A stretch of 38,425 bases of DNA from Chthoniobacterales bacterium (GCA_036569045.1 DATCRI010000014.1:1-38425); one strand, 5' to 3'; positions 23,055 to 30,968 are shown, counted from the stretch's first letter. A program made the numbers and translations. Notes: generated from the sequence alone by a model not told the origin.

Positions 23055-25475
23055 CTAATAAGTTCCCTGCGTCACGCCGAGCTGGTGGCTGGCCTTCAAC
23101 CGCCGCCAGAGCGCGTCGCCCTCGTCGCGGCCGTCGAGCAGCGCCCGGTAGGCCGCGAGCACGTCGGCGGTTTCGCGCGCGTTTTCCTCGAGCAATTCCA
23201 CGCGGAAATGGCGCAGGCCGGCGTTCCACAACGCGTCGTAGAATTTCGCGCCGGTCTGCGCGGCGGCGTTGAAGAGCGTGTTTCGGCAGCCGACGTCGGC
23301 GCGCAGCGGGTGCTTGATGCCGACGCGGTCGCGCAGGTGCACGCGGTGCTTTTCGCAGGGGCGGCCGCAGTCGAGGAACGAGGTGCCGGTGCTCATGAAC
23401 GCGGCAAAGACGCAGTGCTCCATGTGAAACATCGGCATGTGCTGGTGGAGCGTGAGCTCGAGCCATCCGGTAGGCACGGACTGCGCGAGCGCGACGACCT
23501 GGCCGACCGTGAGGTCGTAGGAAACGGTGACGCGCTCCAGGCCGTGGTCGCGGAAGAGCGCGGCGCTCACGGGGTTCGACACGTTGAGCGAGAAGTCGCC
23601 GATCCGACGCAGCGGCGAGTTCGCGAAGTAGGCGATCGCGCCGACGTTGCGGATGAGGACGCCGTCCGGCGCGGCATTCTCGATGAGCTTGAAAAAACCC
23701 TGCTCGCCGGCCTTCTGGATGCGCGGCGTCGCGAGGAAAATCGGCTTCCCCGCGGCGCGGGCGCGCTCAACGGCCTCGCGGTAGCGGCGGATGTCCTCGA
23801 AATCCGCGTAGACGAGATCGACGGGGCCGGCGAGGGCGGCGTCGAGCTGCTCGAAGCTGCGGCAGAGAACGGAAAGCTCCGGCATGTCCGGGGTGGCGGG
23901 ACGGGCGTGAATGTCGGCAAGGATTGCGTCGAGCGTGATCGCGGGCGGCGCGGGCGGAGGCGCGGTCTCGAGCTGCTCGACGAGCGCGCGGCGGAGGCGG
24001 TTCAGCTCGCTGATCGGGAGGATGACGTCGCCGATGAGCTGGTTGTCGAGCGTCTCGAGGCGGAAGGGCGTGTCGGTGAGCTTGCCGAGCTGCGCGGCGA
24101 GTTTTTCGGTCGTGAGCGGCTGGGTGCGGGCGGCTTCCAGCGGGGCGGCGGATTCGACGACGGCGGTCCCGGCCTCGATACGCAGGGGCTGACCGACCGC
24201 GCCGCTCACGCGGAATCGGAGCGGCGTTTTGTGGGCATCCCGGCTGGGAATCTGGCCGGCGAAGGTCTTGCGAAGCTCGCGCGTGAGGGCGGGATCGTCG
24301 GTCTTCCAGACGCGGTCGCCGGGCGCGACGCGGGCGAAGTCGATGCGGCCGCGCTCGAAGAAAATTTTGCCGTCGTGCAGCTCGAAGACGCGGCCGCCCT
24401 GCTCGGCGTTCGTATCCGCCGCATGCTCGAAGACGAGGCCGTCACCCAATTTGAGATTTTGGATTTTGGATTTTGGATTGCTGAGTTCGACGTGATCGCG
24501 GCCGACCTTCTGGACGGTGCCAAGGAAGACGCCCCGCTTCTTGCCGTAGCGGGCGCCGACGAGCTGCTGGTGGTTGACGCCGTGCATCCAGCCCGTGAAG
24601 AGGCCGCGCGAAAAGGTCATCTCGAGCTTGTAGAGATCCTCGGCGCTGGGTTCCTCGACATGATCGGCGAGCGCCGCGTCGAGGGCCTTCCGATAGACGG
24701 CCGTGACGGCGGCGACGTATTCGGGCGACTTGAGCCGGCCCTCGATCTTGAAGCTGCGGACGCCAGCGGCGACGAGGGCGGGGATCTCGCGCACGGCGGC
24801 GAGATCCTGCGGCGAGAGGAGGTAGCGCTTGTCGCCGAGGTCGCGCACGGCGCCATCGACGACGAGCTCGTAGGGCATGCGGCAGGCCTGGGCGCATTCG
24901 CCGCGATTTGCGCTGCGCTGGCCAAGCGACTCGCTGGTGAGGCATTGGCCGGAATACGCGACGCAGAGCGCGCCGTGGACGAAGGTTTCCAGCGCCATGG
25001 CCTCGGCGTCGAATTTCGCGAGCTCGCGCAGCGACGTCTCGCGGGCGAGGACGACCTGTTTGACGCCGAGTTCCTCCGCGAAGGCAATGCCCTCGGGCGA
25101 GGTGATCGTCATTTGCGTGGAGGCGTGCACGCGCAGCCGCGGCGTGAGCTGACGCGCGAGGGCGGCGAGGCCGACGTCCTGGATGATGACGGCGTCCACA
25201 CCGGCGGCCTCGAGCACGCGGAGTTGCTCGACCGCGGCGGGCAGCTCGTCGGTGAAGACGAGGACGTTGAAGGTGACGTAGCCCTTCACGCCGTGGCGGT
25301 GGAGGAAGCGCATGACCTCGGGCAGGTCCTCCTCCGTGAAATTCTCGGCGCGCATGCGGGCGTTGAATTTCGAGAGGCCAAAAAAGACGGCGTCGGCGCC
25401 ATTTGCGACGGCGGCGCGCACGCATTCCCAGTCGCCGGCGGGGGCGAGGAGCTCGGGAAGAGCGGAAGCACTCAT
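23055..25475 (-). CDS. U32 'peptidase' family protein, RlhA-like, with C-terminal extension
   Basis: 806 residues, longer than E. coli RlhA (about 650). The N-terminal U32 domain has PELLAPAGDWECVRAAVANG, the beta-barrel strands GVDAVIIQDVGL and RVHASTQMTI, and the cysteine block CVAYSGQCLTSESLGQRSAN then RGECAQACRMPY, which in RlhA/TrhP-type proteins is linked to iron-sulfur binding and tRNA/rRNA hydroxylation. A DUF3656-like middle follows (about 300-480), then a second barrel-like region with extra cysteines (FLDCGRPCEK, DVGCRNTLFN). Known RlhA hydroxylates 23S rRNA C2501. Direct peptidase activity is doubtful. A 7-bp tandem repeat is carried in frame near residues 333-341. ATG overlaps the PIN toxin stop (ATGA). 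Confidence 0.88.
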   Translation of the reverse strand: MSASALPELLAPAGDWECVRAAVANGADAVFFGLSKFNARMRAENFTEEDLPEVMRFLHRHGVKGYVTFNVLVFTDELPAAVEQLRVLEAAGVDAVIIQDVGLAALARQLTPRLRVHASTQMTITSPEGIAFAEELGVKQVVLARETSLRELAKFDAEAMALETFVHGALCVAYSGQCLTSESLGQRSANRGECAQACRMPYELVVDGAVRDLGDKRYLLSPQDLAAVREIPALVAAGVRSFKIEGRLKSPEYVAAVTAVYRKALDAALADHVEEPSAEDLYKLEMTFSRGLFTGWMHGVNHQQLVGARYGKKRGVFLGTVQKVGRDHVELSNPKSKIQNLKLGDGLVFEHAADTNAEQGGRVFELHDGKIFFERGRIDFARVAPGDRVWKTDDPALTRELRKTFAGQIPSRDAHKTPLRFRVSGAVGQPLRIEAGTAVVESAAPLEAARTQPLTTEKLAAQLGKLTDTPFRLETLDNQLIGDVILPISELNRLRRALVEQLETAPPPAPPAITLDAILADIHARPATPDMPELSVLCRSFEQLDAALAGPVDLVYADFEDIRRYREAVERARAAGKPIFLATPRIQKAGEQGFFKLIENAAPDGVLIRNVGAIAYFANSPLRRIGDFSLNVSNPVSAALFRDHGLERVTVSYDLTVGQVVALAQSVPTGWLELTLHQHMPMFHMEHCVFAAFMSTGTSFLDCGRPCEKHRVHLRDRVGIKHPLRADVGCRNTLFNAAAQTGAKFYDALWNAGLRHFRVELLEENARETADVLAAYRALLDGRDEGDALWRRLKASHQLGVTQGTY
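24455..24479. repeat. 7-bp tandem repeat (GATTTTG) inside the U32 gene
   Basis: Three full GATTTTG heptamers plus a partial fourth, on the plus strand. In the minus-strand U32 protein they read NPKSKIQN at about residues 333-341, between conserved segments. The same heptamer is found at 27329-27362 in an unrelated gene. It is far more AT-rich than its surroundings. Confidence 0.92.
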
Positions 25476-25849
25476 GGTTTGAGAAGCTTGATTTTCAAGC
25501 CGGGGATGGCGCGGTAGTGCTTCCCATTCGCGGTGGCCAGAGGAAGGTCGTTCTCGAGGGCAGTGGCGGCGACAAGGGCGTCGCCGCTACGGAGCCCGTG
25601 CGCGAGCGCGTAGCTTTCGATGTAGATGGCGGCGCGGTGGCCGATGTTTTCCGTGAAGCCGAGGGTGGTGAAGTCGAGGTCGCGGAGGAATGATTTGTTG
25701 AGCACCATTTGCCGGGCGTCGCGGGCGCCCTGGAGAAATTCCATGTAGGTTTGGATGGAAATAAATCGGGCGTCGGCGCCATCGATCATCCGCGCGGCAG
25801 CGGCGTTGCCACGCTGGGCCCAGATGAAGATGTCGGTGTCAAAGAGCAT
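25472..25849 (-). CDS. PIN-domain toxin (VapC-like)
   Basis: 125-residue PIN-domain RNase. The acidic residues of the family are present: Asp in MLFDTDIFIW, Glu in SIQTYMEFLQG, and Asp in GLRSGDALVAATAL, with the closing LATANGKHYRAIPG segment. VapC toxins cleave tRNA or rRNA and are held inactive by the partner. Its start lies 11 nt inside the 3' end of the upstream antitoxin gene, the classic order for type II pairs. Its own stop overlaps the start of the RlhA-like U32 gene (ATGA), so the pair is coupled into that transcript. Confidence 0.93.
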   Translation of the reverse strand: MLFDTDIFIWAQRGNAAAARMIDGADARFISIQTYMEFLQGARDARQMVLNKSFLRDLDFTTLGFTENIGHRAAIYIESYALAHGLRSGDALVAATALENDLPLATANGKHYRAIPGLKIKLLKP

Positions 25850-26081
25850 TGGGCCGCGGGGCTCTCAAGCGTTCGATGACCTGCGCGACGCTCTCTCCAG
25901 CGGGGTCGCTGCCAAAAAAGGGATGATCTTTGACGCGAAATTTCCGGCGACTGCTCGGAACAATGGGGGCCAGGATGCCGCGAGCCTTGCCGCGGTGATA
26001 GACCGTGACTTCCTCGTTGCGGTCCAGCGCCTCGAGCACGTCGCGCATCTTGTAGCGCAGATCGACGATTGATGCTTTCAT
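25839..26081 (-). CDS. Phd/YefM-type antitoxin of the PIN toxin
   Basis: 80-residue antitoxin starting MKASIVDLRYKMRDVLEALD, with EEVTVYHRGKARGILAPI, the Phd/YefM-type fold: an N-terminal DNA-binding strand-helix region and a C-terminal tail that should wrap the toxin (SDPAGESVAQVIERLRAPRP). ATG at 26081 is chosen because it begins the family pattern and lies just after a good promoter; in-frame sequence further upstream is not family-like. Antitoxins of this kind usually repress their own promoter together with the toxin. Confidence 0.88.
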   Translation of the reverse strand: MKASIVDLRYKMRDVLEALDRNEEVTVYHRGKARGILAPIVPSSRRKFRVKDHPFFGSDPAGESVAQVIERLRAPRPNAL

Positions 26082-26091
26082 GTCTCGCGCC

Positions 26092-26119
26092 ACTATACAT
26101 TTCCGTTTTCGAGAATCAA
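26092..26119 (-). promoter_or_regulatory. Promoter of the antitoxin-toxin-U32-AEC run
   Basis: On the minus strand TTGATT (26114-26119) is spaced 16 bp from TATAGT (26092-26097), preceded by TG. The expected start site near 26085 leaves only about 4 nt before the antitoxin ATG, so the mRNA would be almost leaderless. The -35 box covers the first base of the DUF971 start codon on the other strand. Read by eye. Confidence 0.55.
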
Positions 26120-26430
26120 TGACCGCCCCGCTTCGCCCCGCCAACATTCAGATCATCGGTTCCGAACTCGCAATCGCCTGGAGCGACGGCGAGGAGTCGT
26201 ATCTTCCTCTCGAGGCGCTGCGTCGGGCCTGTCCGTGCGCCGCGTGCGGCGGTGAGCCGGACGTGATGGGCACGGTGATCCGGCCGCAGAACACCTGCAC
26301 GGCCGCGAGTTTCGAGCTGCGGAGCTACGAATTCGTCGGAGGCTACGGCTTCCAGCCGCGCTGGGGCGATGGACATTCGTCGGGCATCTATTCGTTTGCG
26401 TATCTGCGCCGGCTGGCGGAGGCGAGCTAG
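26119..26430 (+). CDS. DUF971 domain protein (GBBH-like N-terminal fold)
   Basis: 103-residue protein made of a single DUF971 / gamma-butyrobetaine-hydroxylase-like N-terminal domain: LAIAWSDGEESYLPLEALR, then RACPCAACGGEPD, SYEFVGGYGFQPRW and GDGHSSGIYSFAYLRRLAEA. Free-standing DUF971 proteins are common in bacteria and are often found near Mrp-type iron-sulfur scaffolds; the cysteines in CPCAACGG could bind metal. The start is ATG at 26119. The gene is divergent from the antitoxin and its stop overlaps that of the convergent TPMT-like gene by 4 nt (CTAG). No pathway is obvious here. Confidence 0.88.
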   Translation: MTAPLRPANIQIIGSELAIAWSDGEESYLPLEALRRACPCAACGGEPDVMGTVIRPQNTCTAASFELRSYEFVGGYGFQPRWGDGHSSGIYSFAYLRRLAEAS

Positions 26431-27005
26431 CTGCGGAGGCGGAGCAGGCGCACGAGCTCGCGCCCCTCGCGACCCGGATAGGCCTGCGTCGGGATGAATT
26501 CCTCGATCAGGTCGAAGTGCGGCGCGAAAAATGCGTCGAGCTCCCCGGTCGTGACGCCGTAGGGCGGCCCTTCGTAGTCGCGCGGGCCGGGATCGAGATA
26601 AAAAATTGCGAGCAGGTGGCCGGATGGTTTCAGCGCCGCCGCCGTGGCGGCCGCGTAGTTGGCGCGGAGGGCGGGCTCGATCGCGCAGAAGCAGGTGTGT
26701 TCGAAGACCCAGTCGAACTGGCCGAGCAGCTCGGGCGGCAACGCAAAGAGATTCGCCAGGCGGTAGCGCTCGCCTCCCGCGCGGGGGAAGGATTCCGCCC
26801 GGGTGATCGCCGACGGCGCAATGTCGAGGCCGATGGGCAGAGCGCCCGTCGCGGCGAGCGCGCGAACGTCATGACCGCTGCCGCAACCGGGCACAAGGAC
26901 GTGGCCCTTGATTTCGTGGGTCGCCAGCCATTCGAGGAGCGGTGGCGCCGGGGCAGCTTTCTCCCAAGGCGTATCCTTGGTCTGGTAGCGGGCTTCCCAA
27001 TCCAT
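26427..27005 (-). CDS. TPMT-family class I SAM methyltransferase
   Basis: 192 residues, thiopurine-S-methyltransferase family type. It begins MDWEARYQTKDTPWEKAAPA, the family's WExRYQ...PWxxG-like entry, followed by the SAM-binding loop VLVPGCGSGHDVRALA, IGLDIAPSAI, then FDWVFEHTCFCAIEP and SGHLLAIFYLDPGPRD. Bacterial relatives methylate thiols, selenium or halides, but the acceptor is not readable here. ATG at 27005 is chosen since it begins this entry. It follows the ovothiol-type methyltransferase by 4 nt, so it is the last gene of a three-gene unit with the aminopeptidase. Confidence 0.88.
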   Translation of the reverse strand: MDWEARYQTKDTPWEKAAPAPPLLEWLATHEIKGHVLVPGCGSGHDVRALAATGALPIGLDIAPSAITRAESFPRAGGERYRLANLFALPPELLGQFDWVFEHTCFCAIEPALRANYAAATAAALKPSGHLLAIFYLDPGPRDYEGPPYGVTTGELDAFFAPHFDLIEEFIPTQAYPGREGRELVRLLRLRS

Positions 27006-27009
27006 GAGG

Positions 27010-27774
27010 TCAGCGTCGGCGCCAGCGGCTGCCACAGGCAATCCCAAACTGGAACTTGCGGACGTGCTCGCGGATCAGGAATGGCAGGTCGATCACGTGC
27101 TCGAGCTCGAAATGGGGCTCCAGCAGGACGCGAAGGGCATCGAAGCTGCGGCCGGTTGCCGCGGTGCCGCCGATCCAATGCGCTTTCGGCGTGAATTCCT
27201 CGAGCCAGGTGAATGGGGTCGTGAGCAGGAGCTGGCCGCCGGATTTCACGAGCGCGGGCAGGCGTTCGATGAGGCGAAGCGGCTCCGGCAGGCGGCAGAG
27301 GAGGTTCGCCGCGAGGACGACGTCGAACGATTTTGGATTTTGGATTTTGGATTCTGGATTTGGGAAATCCATTGCGTCGCCCTGCTCGAAGGTTACGCGC
27401 GTGCGGTCGATCCCTTCGGGCACGCGGGCGATGCCCTGCTCGATCAGGTCGCCTTCGACGGCCTTCTCGTAGGCGTGCGTGCCCCCGGAGCGGAGGTGAT
27501 TCGCGGCGGCGATGAAGGCCTGGGAATAGTCGATGCCGACCACCTCGGCGCAGGTGCGGGCGAGCTCGAAGGACGAGCCGCCCACGGCGCAACCGAGGTC
27601 GAGCGCGCGGCTTTCCGCGGCGACGGGCGCGAGGAGTTCGCGCACCAGCCGGGTCGGGAAGCCGATGGCGGCCGTGGGGCCGGGGCCGTCACCGAGAATC
27701 TCCGCAGCGCTTCCGTAGTGGAGCAGGAGATACTCGGCGAGGAGCTTCGGCGATTCGTAGATGTTCTCGCTCAA
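27010..27774 (-). CDS. Putative 4-mercaptohistidine N1-methyltransferase-type SAM enzyme (OvoA C-terminal-like)
   Basis: 254 residues. The N-terminus ENIYESPKLLAEYLLLHYGS and LDLGCAVGGSSFELAR, GIDYSQAFIAAA and the FDVVLAANLLCRLPEPLRLI segment match the methyltransferase half of OvoA, which adds the N-methyl group in ovothiol A synthesis. The sulfoxide-synthase half is absent, so this is a stand-alone methyltransferase. The start is probably TTG at 27774, which overlaps the aminopeptidase stop as TTGA; the next ATG would lose the family's conserved N-terminus. A heptamer repeat is carried in frame at about residues 138-149 (PNPESKIQNPKS), in what should be a surface loop. Assignment to ovothiol chemistry is by family resemblance, not proof. 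Confidence 0.8.
   Translation of the reverse strand: MSENIYESPKLLAEYLLLHYGSAAEILGDGPGPTAAIGFPTRLVRELLAPVAAESRALDLGCAVGGSSFELARTCAEVVGIDYSQAFIAAANHLRSGGTHAYEKAVEGDLIEQGIARVPEGIDRTRVTFEQGDAMDFPNPESKIQNPKSFDVVLAANLLCRLPEPLRLIERLPALVKSGGQLLLTTPFTWLEEFTPKAHWIGGTAATGRSFDALRVLLEPHFELEHVIDLPFLIREHVRKFQFGIACGSRWRRR
27329..27362. repeat. 7-bp tandem repeat inside the methyltransferase gene
   Basis: Three exact GATTTTG heptamers, a fourth with one change (GATTCTG) and a partial fifth. In the minus-strand gene it reads PNPESKIQNPKS. Together with 24455-24479 it shows the same element in two different genes and the same phase (peptide KIQN in both). Confidence 0.92.
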
Positions 27775-28928
27775 GCGGTGAGTCCGGTCATGTAGCTCGA
27801 GGGCTCGAAGCTCTCGATGAGAACCTTCGTTTCCCCGTCGCGGTGCATGCGGGCCTGCACGACATTGATCTCGGGCGTCTTGTGCGGCGCGAAGAGGATG
27901 TCGTCGTGGGTGGCGTTCTCGGCGTGGAGAAACTTGTCGGGCGTGACGTCGCCGCCGAGATGGTCGTCGCGGCCGGTGGCGACGTGGATCGTGCCGAGGA
28001 TTTTTTCGTCCTGGATGTCGCGGCCGGAAACCGGGAGCACCTGCGTGCCGAAGCCAAGTTCGCCGATGATGCCGGTCGCGGGGTCGCTGGCGAGTTTCGC
28101 GTTGTGCGCGGCGACGGTCTCGGCGTTGCCTGTGAGCAGCTCGGCGGTCTGCACGCGGCCGTCGGCGACGGTCATCAGGCCGATGGTGCCGTCCTCGTAT
28201 TTCATCGGGAACTGACCGTGGGCGCTGGTCGGCACGTAATAGATCTCGCCGGCGGGCAGGTTTGCGACGTCGGGCTCCTCGCCGCGACACAGGCCATGGC
28301 TCTTCTGGGCCTCCTGGCGGTCGAGGTCGAGGTGGAGGGTCGCGTTGCGGCCGAGGAAGGCAAAGTCGATCTCGATCCAATCGGCGAGTGTCATGCCGAG
28401 ACGGAGGAGTTCGCCCTTGTGGCTGACGTCGTCGTAGTTCACCGCGAGACCGGTCGTGAGAATGATCTGGTTCAGCCCGTGCAGCGTGGCGCCGCGGAAG
28501 CCGTGCTGCTTCGCCGAGGCCGTGAGCGGCGCGGTGGCCGAGTAGGTCGAGATGCAGAGGATGATGTCGTAGGCCGGGTAGATGTCGCTTTCGAAGCTAA
28601 GCTCGCGGCCATCGGAGGAAATCGCCGTGGCGGGCAGGTCGAGGTTGCTGCCGCCGGTGACCTTGTAGGCCAGGAAGTCGCCGCCGGTGAGCCGGAGCTC
28701 GGCGAGGACGCCCTCCTGCAGGCCGACGTAGAAATGCTGGTAGGCGTTGCGCTGGATCGAGAGGTCGGGGTTCTCGAGGAATTTGAAATCCACGACATCG
28801 CGCGGGTCTTCGAGATCGATGAGAATGCAGATTCTCTGGCCGGGCTTCGGCTTGAAGGTGCCTTCGATGAGGCCATAAAGGCTGAACGGCGGATAGGTGC
28901 GGACGGCGACTTGCTCGGCGATGGTCAT
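27771..28928 (-). CDS. M29-like (leucyl/AmpS-type) aminopeptidase family protein
   Basis: About 385 residues. The C-terminal half has the family's metal-site pattern: GIIGELGFGTQ, then IQDEKILGTIHVATGRDDHLG and DKFLHAENATHDDIL, which resemble the GEL..GTN, DEK..GTxHxAxG and HxD segments of the M29 aminopeptidase T/AmpS family. The exact ligand set differs from the well-known members (HAENATHDD instead of a short HxD), so it may be a divergent group. ATG at 28928 is chosen (MTIAEQVAVRTYPPF); an upstream in-frame ATG at 28994 would add 22 residues without similarity. First gene of the unit with two methyltransferases, whose start overlaps its stop. Confidence 0.72.
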   Translation of the reverse strand: MTIAEQVAVRTYPPFSLYGLIEGTFKPKPGQRICILIDLEDPRDVVDFKFLENPDLSIQRNAYQHFYVGLQEGVLAELRLTGGDFLAYKVTGGSNLDLPATAISSDGRELSFESDIYPAYDIILCISTYSATAPLTASAKQHGFRGATLHGLNQIILTTGLAVNYDDVSHKGELLRLGMTLADWIEIDFAFLGRNATLHLDLDRQEAQKSHGLCRGEEPDVANLPAGEIYYVPTSAHGQFPMKYEDGTIGLMTVADGRVQTAELLTGNAETVAAHNAKLASDPATGIIGELGFGTQVLPVSGRDIQDEKILGTIHVATGRDDHLGGDVTPDKFLHAENATHDDILFAPHKTPEINVVQARMHRDGETKVLIESFEPSSYMTGLTA

Positions 28929-29067
28929 GGGATTGTCGATGGTTAAAACTGAATGCGTTGTTCGATAACGATCGGACTTCCGAAAAGTTTGCACCGGATC
29001 GGCTGCGGGGCAAGGTCACGATTTCGTTTGAAAGGCGCGGCGGGTAACGCGTTAGCTCGCGAATCCG

Positions 29068-30915
29068 ATGTTCGAACCCGCGGCAATGCTCTCCTCCGAT
29101 TTCTGGCGACGCGTCGATGCCGCGCTGCGGAAATGGGGCCCGCTCCTGCTGCTGGCCTTCGCGATTCTCTACTACGGCCAGTATTATCGCTCCGATCTGA
29201 ACCTCGGCGGCGAGGGCGGCACGGCGGCCGTGAACGCGATGCGGTTGAACGCGGGCTGGCTGCCGATCAAGGAGACGACGCTGAACTACAACGTGATGTG
29301 GTTCTACCCCGTGGCGTGGCTCTTCAGGCTCATCGGGCCGGATTACATCGCGATGCGGATTTACTTTTTTGCGCTCTGCCTGATCTCCGGCCTGCTGGGA
29401 TTCCTGATCGTGCGTCGCGTCACCGGGCTGGGGTGGTATGCGCTCGGCGTCGGCCTCCTCATTCTCGCGATTCCCGGGATGCTGTTTCGCAACTACATGG
29501 GCCTGCTGCCGTTGCTGAATGCGTGGGCGCTGCTGCACGCCTTCGTGTGGAACGGGAAGGTCGGGTGGCGGCGCTGGCTCTGGTTTGCTGGAGCAGGGCT
29601 CGTGCTCGGGCTCACCTTCCTTGTGCGGATCGATGCCGCGCTGTTTTTCGCGGTGATCTATCTGGGCCTGATCGCGCTCTTTCCGCTCAGCGTGCGCGGG
29701 GAATTTCTGCGGCGATTGCCGGTGGCGATTGGCGGCGGACTCCTGTGCGTGTTCGCCGCCGTGGCGATTCATCTGCCGTTTTACCTGGATGCCCGCGCGC
29801 GCGGCTTTGCCCCGGAATTCGTCGGCCAGTATTCGACGATGTGGAACCAGATCCGCTACGAGGTCGAGCGGCGGCTGCCGAGCAAGCCCGCCGCACGATC
29901 CCAGGCGAGGGCGATCCCTGCCCAACCGGTCCCGTCCGGCGGCTGGGTGCCGGTTCGGTTCCAGAAGACGCCGAAGAACTGGGTCGCCCAGGCGCGCGCT
30001 CAAAAGATGGCGGAGATGAATCGCAACGGTCGCCCGCGACAGGAACTGCGCGACCTGTTCAGGCAGGCCTCTTTTTACAGCGCGGCCTTCATTCTCATCC
30101 TTCACCTGCCGATCCTGATCAGCGGACTGGTGATCGTCGGGGCCGGGGGTGTTCTCGCGTGGACGCTCGTGCGACCGGACGCGGCCCGAAAGGAAGCCTC
30201 GCTCGTCTGCCTCGTCACGCTGGGCTCTGCGCTCACGCTCTTTCCCCAGTATTTCTTCTTCCGCCCCGACACGCCGCATCTCAGCGAATTCATGATTCCG
30301 TTCCTGGTCGCGATGGCCTGCGCGGGATTCTTCGCGGTGCGATGGATGACGCGCTGCCGGTCGTGGATTCTCCGGGCGCTCGGGGCGGGGTTCGCGGTCC
30401 TGTGCCTCGTCTCGGAAGCGTTGTTTTTCTACCACTCGTTCCGCAAGGAATCCGCCGGGACGATTGCCGCCGCGCGGAAACGCTCATTCGAGGCGGTTTG
30501 CGACAACGGCGTGCACGTCTGGCTGAAAAAGGGCGAGCGGAAGCGCGTGCAGGCGATCCACGACCTCATCGTGAGCCACTCGCAGCCCGGCGAATGGGTC
30601 GTCACGTTTCCGTATTCCCCGACGGTCAATTTCATGACGAATCGGCCCTCGTATCTGAAAAATCTCTACGTCGACAACGCGAGCGCCGAGAAGAACTTTG
30701 CGGAGGTCATGATCGCCGATTTCGAGAAGTTTCGGCCGGCGGTCATCCTCATCGACCACCGCGACATCAACGACACGGAGTTTTCCCGTTTCCGGAACTG
30801 GGCGGCGCCCGTTTATCGCTACATTCAGCAGCATTACGTGCGCGTCGGCGGGGATCTCGACCTCGACGAGAACGAGATCTACGTGCGGCCCGACAAGGTC
30901 CCTCCGCAGGCCTGA
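29068..30915 (+). CDS. Polytopic membrane protein, GT-C glycosyltransferase-like
   Basis: 615 residues with about eleven to twelve hydrophobic segments (for example LLLLAFAILYYGQYY, FFALCLISGLLGFLIV, WFAGAGLVLGLTFLV, GGGLLCVFAAVAIHLPFYL) and a soluble C-terminal region of about 150 residues. The first outside loop carries acidic residues in GGEGGTAAVNAMRLNAGW, and a similar loop position holds the catalytic acid in GT-C (GT39/ArnT-like) enzymes that use lipid-linked sugars. I do not recognise an exact family. A Pro/Ala-rich soluble insert (about residues 270-320) splits the membrane part. Diverges from the aminopeptidase gene with 139 bp between; I see no clear promoter there. Confidence 0.7.
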   Translation: MFEPAAMLSSDFWRRVDAALRKWGPLLLLAFAILYYGQYYRSDLNLGGEGGTAAVNAMRLNAGWLPIKETTLNYNVMWFYPVAWLFRLIGPDYIAMRIYFFALCLISGLLGFLIVRRVTGLGWYALGVGLLILAIPGMLFRNYMGLLPLLNAWALLHAFVWNGKVGWRRWLWFAGAGLVLGLTFLVRIDAALFFAVIYLGLIALFPLSVRGEFLRRLPVAIGGGLLCVFAAVAIHLPFYLDARARGFAPEFVGQYSTMWNQIRYEVERRLPSKPAARSQARAIPAQPVPSGGWVPVRFQKTPKNWVAQARAQKMAEMNRNGRPRQELRDLFRQASFYSAAFILILHLPILISGLVIVGAGGVLAWTLVRPDAARKEASLVCLVTLGSALTLFPQYFFFRPDTPHLSEFMIPFLVAMACAGFFAVRWMTRCRSWILRALGAGFAVLCLVSEALFFYHSFRKESAGTIAAARKRSFEAVCDNGVHVWLKKGERKRVQAIHDLIVSHSQPGEWVVTFPYSPTVNFMTNRPSYLKNLYVDNASAEKNFAEVMIADFEKFRPAVILIDHRDINDTEFSRFRNWAAPVYRYIQQHYVRVGGDLDLDENEIYVRPDKVPPQA

Positions 30916-30938
30916 TTCCCGTCGATTATGACGCGGGG

Positions 30939-30968
30939 TTGCCATGACGGACCCATTTCCGGTATGGT
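30939..30968 (+). promoter_or_regulatory. Candidate promoter of the cysteine desulfurase
   Basis: TTGCCA (30939-30944) and TATGGT (30963-30968) with an 18-bp spacer, putting the start site about 8 nt before the ATG at 30983. Matches are partial and read by eye. Confidence 0.35.

Noticed and set aside
22767-25517. Open frame of about 916 codons on the plus strand opposite the U32 gene
   Set aside because: Composition typical of an antisense shadow; the minus strand encodes the clear U32 family motifs.
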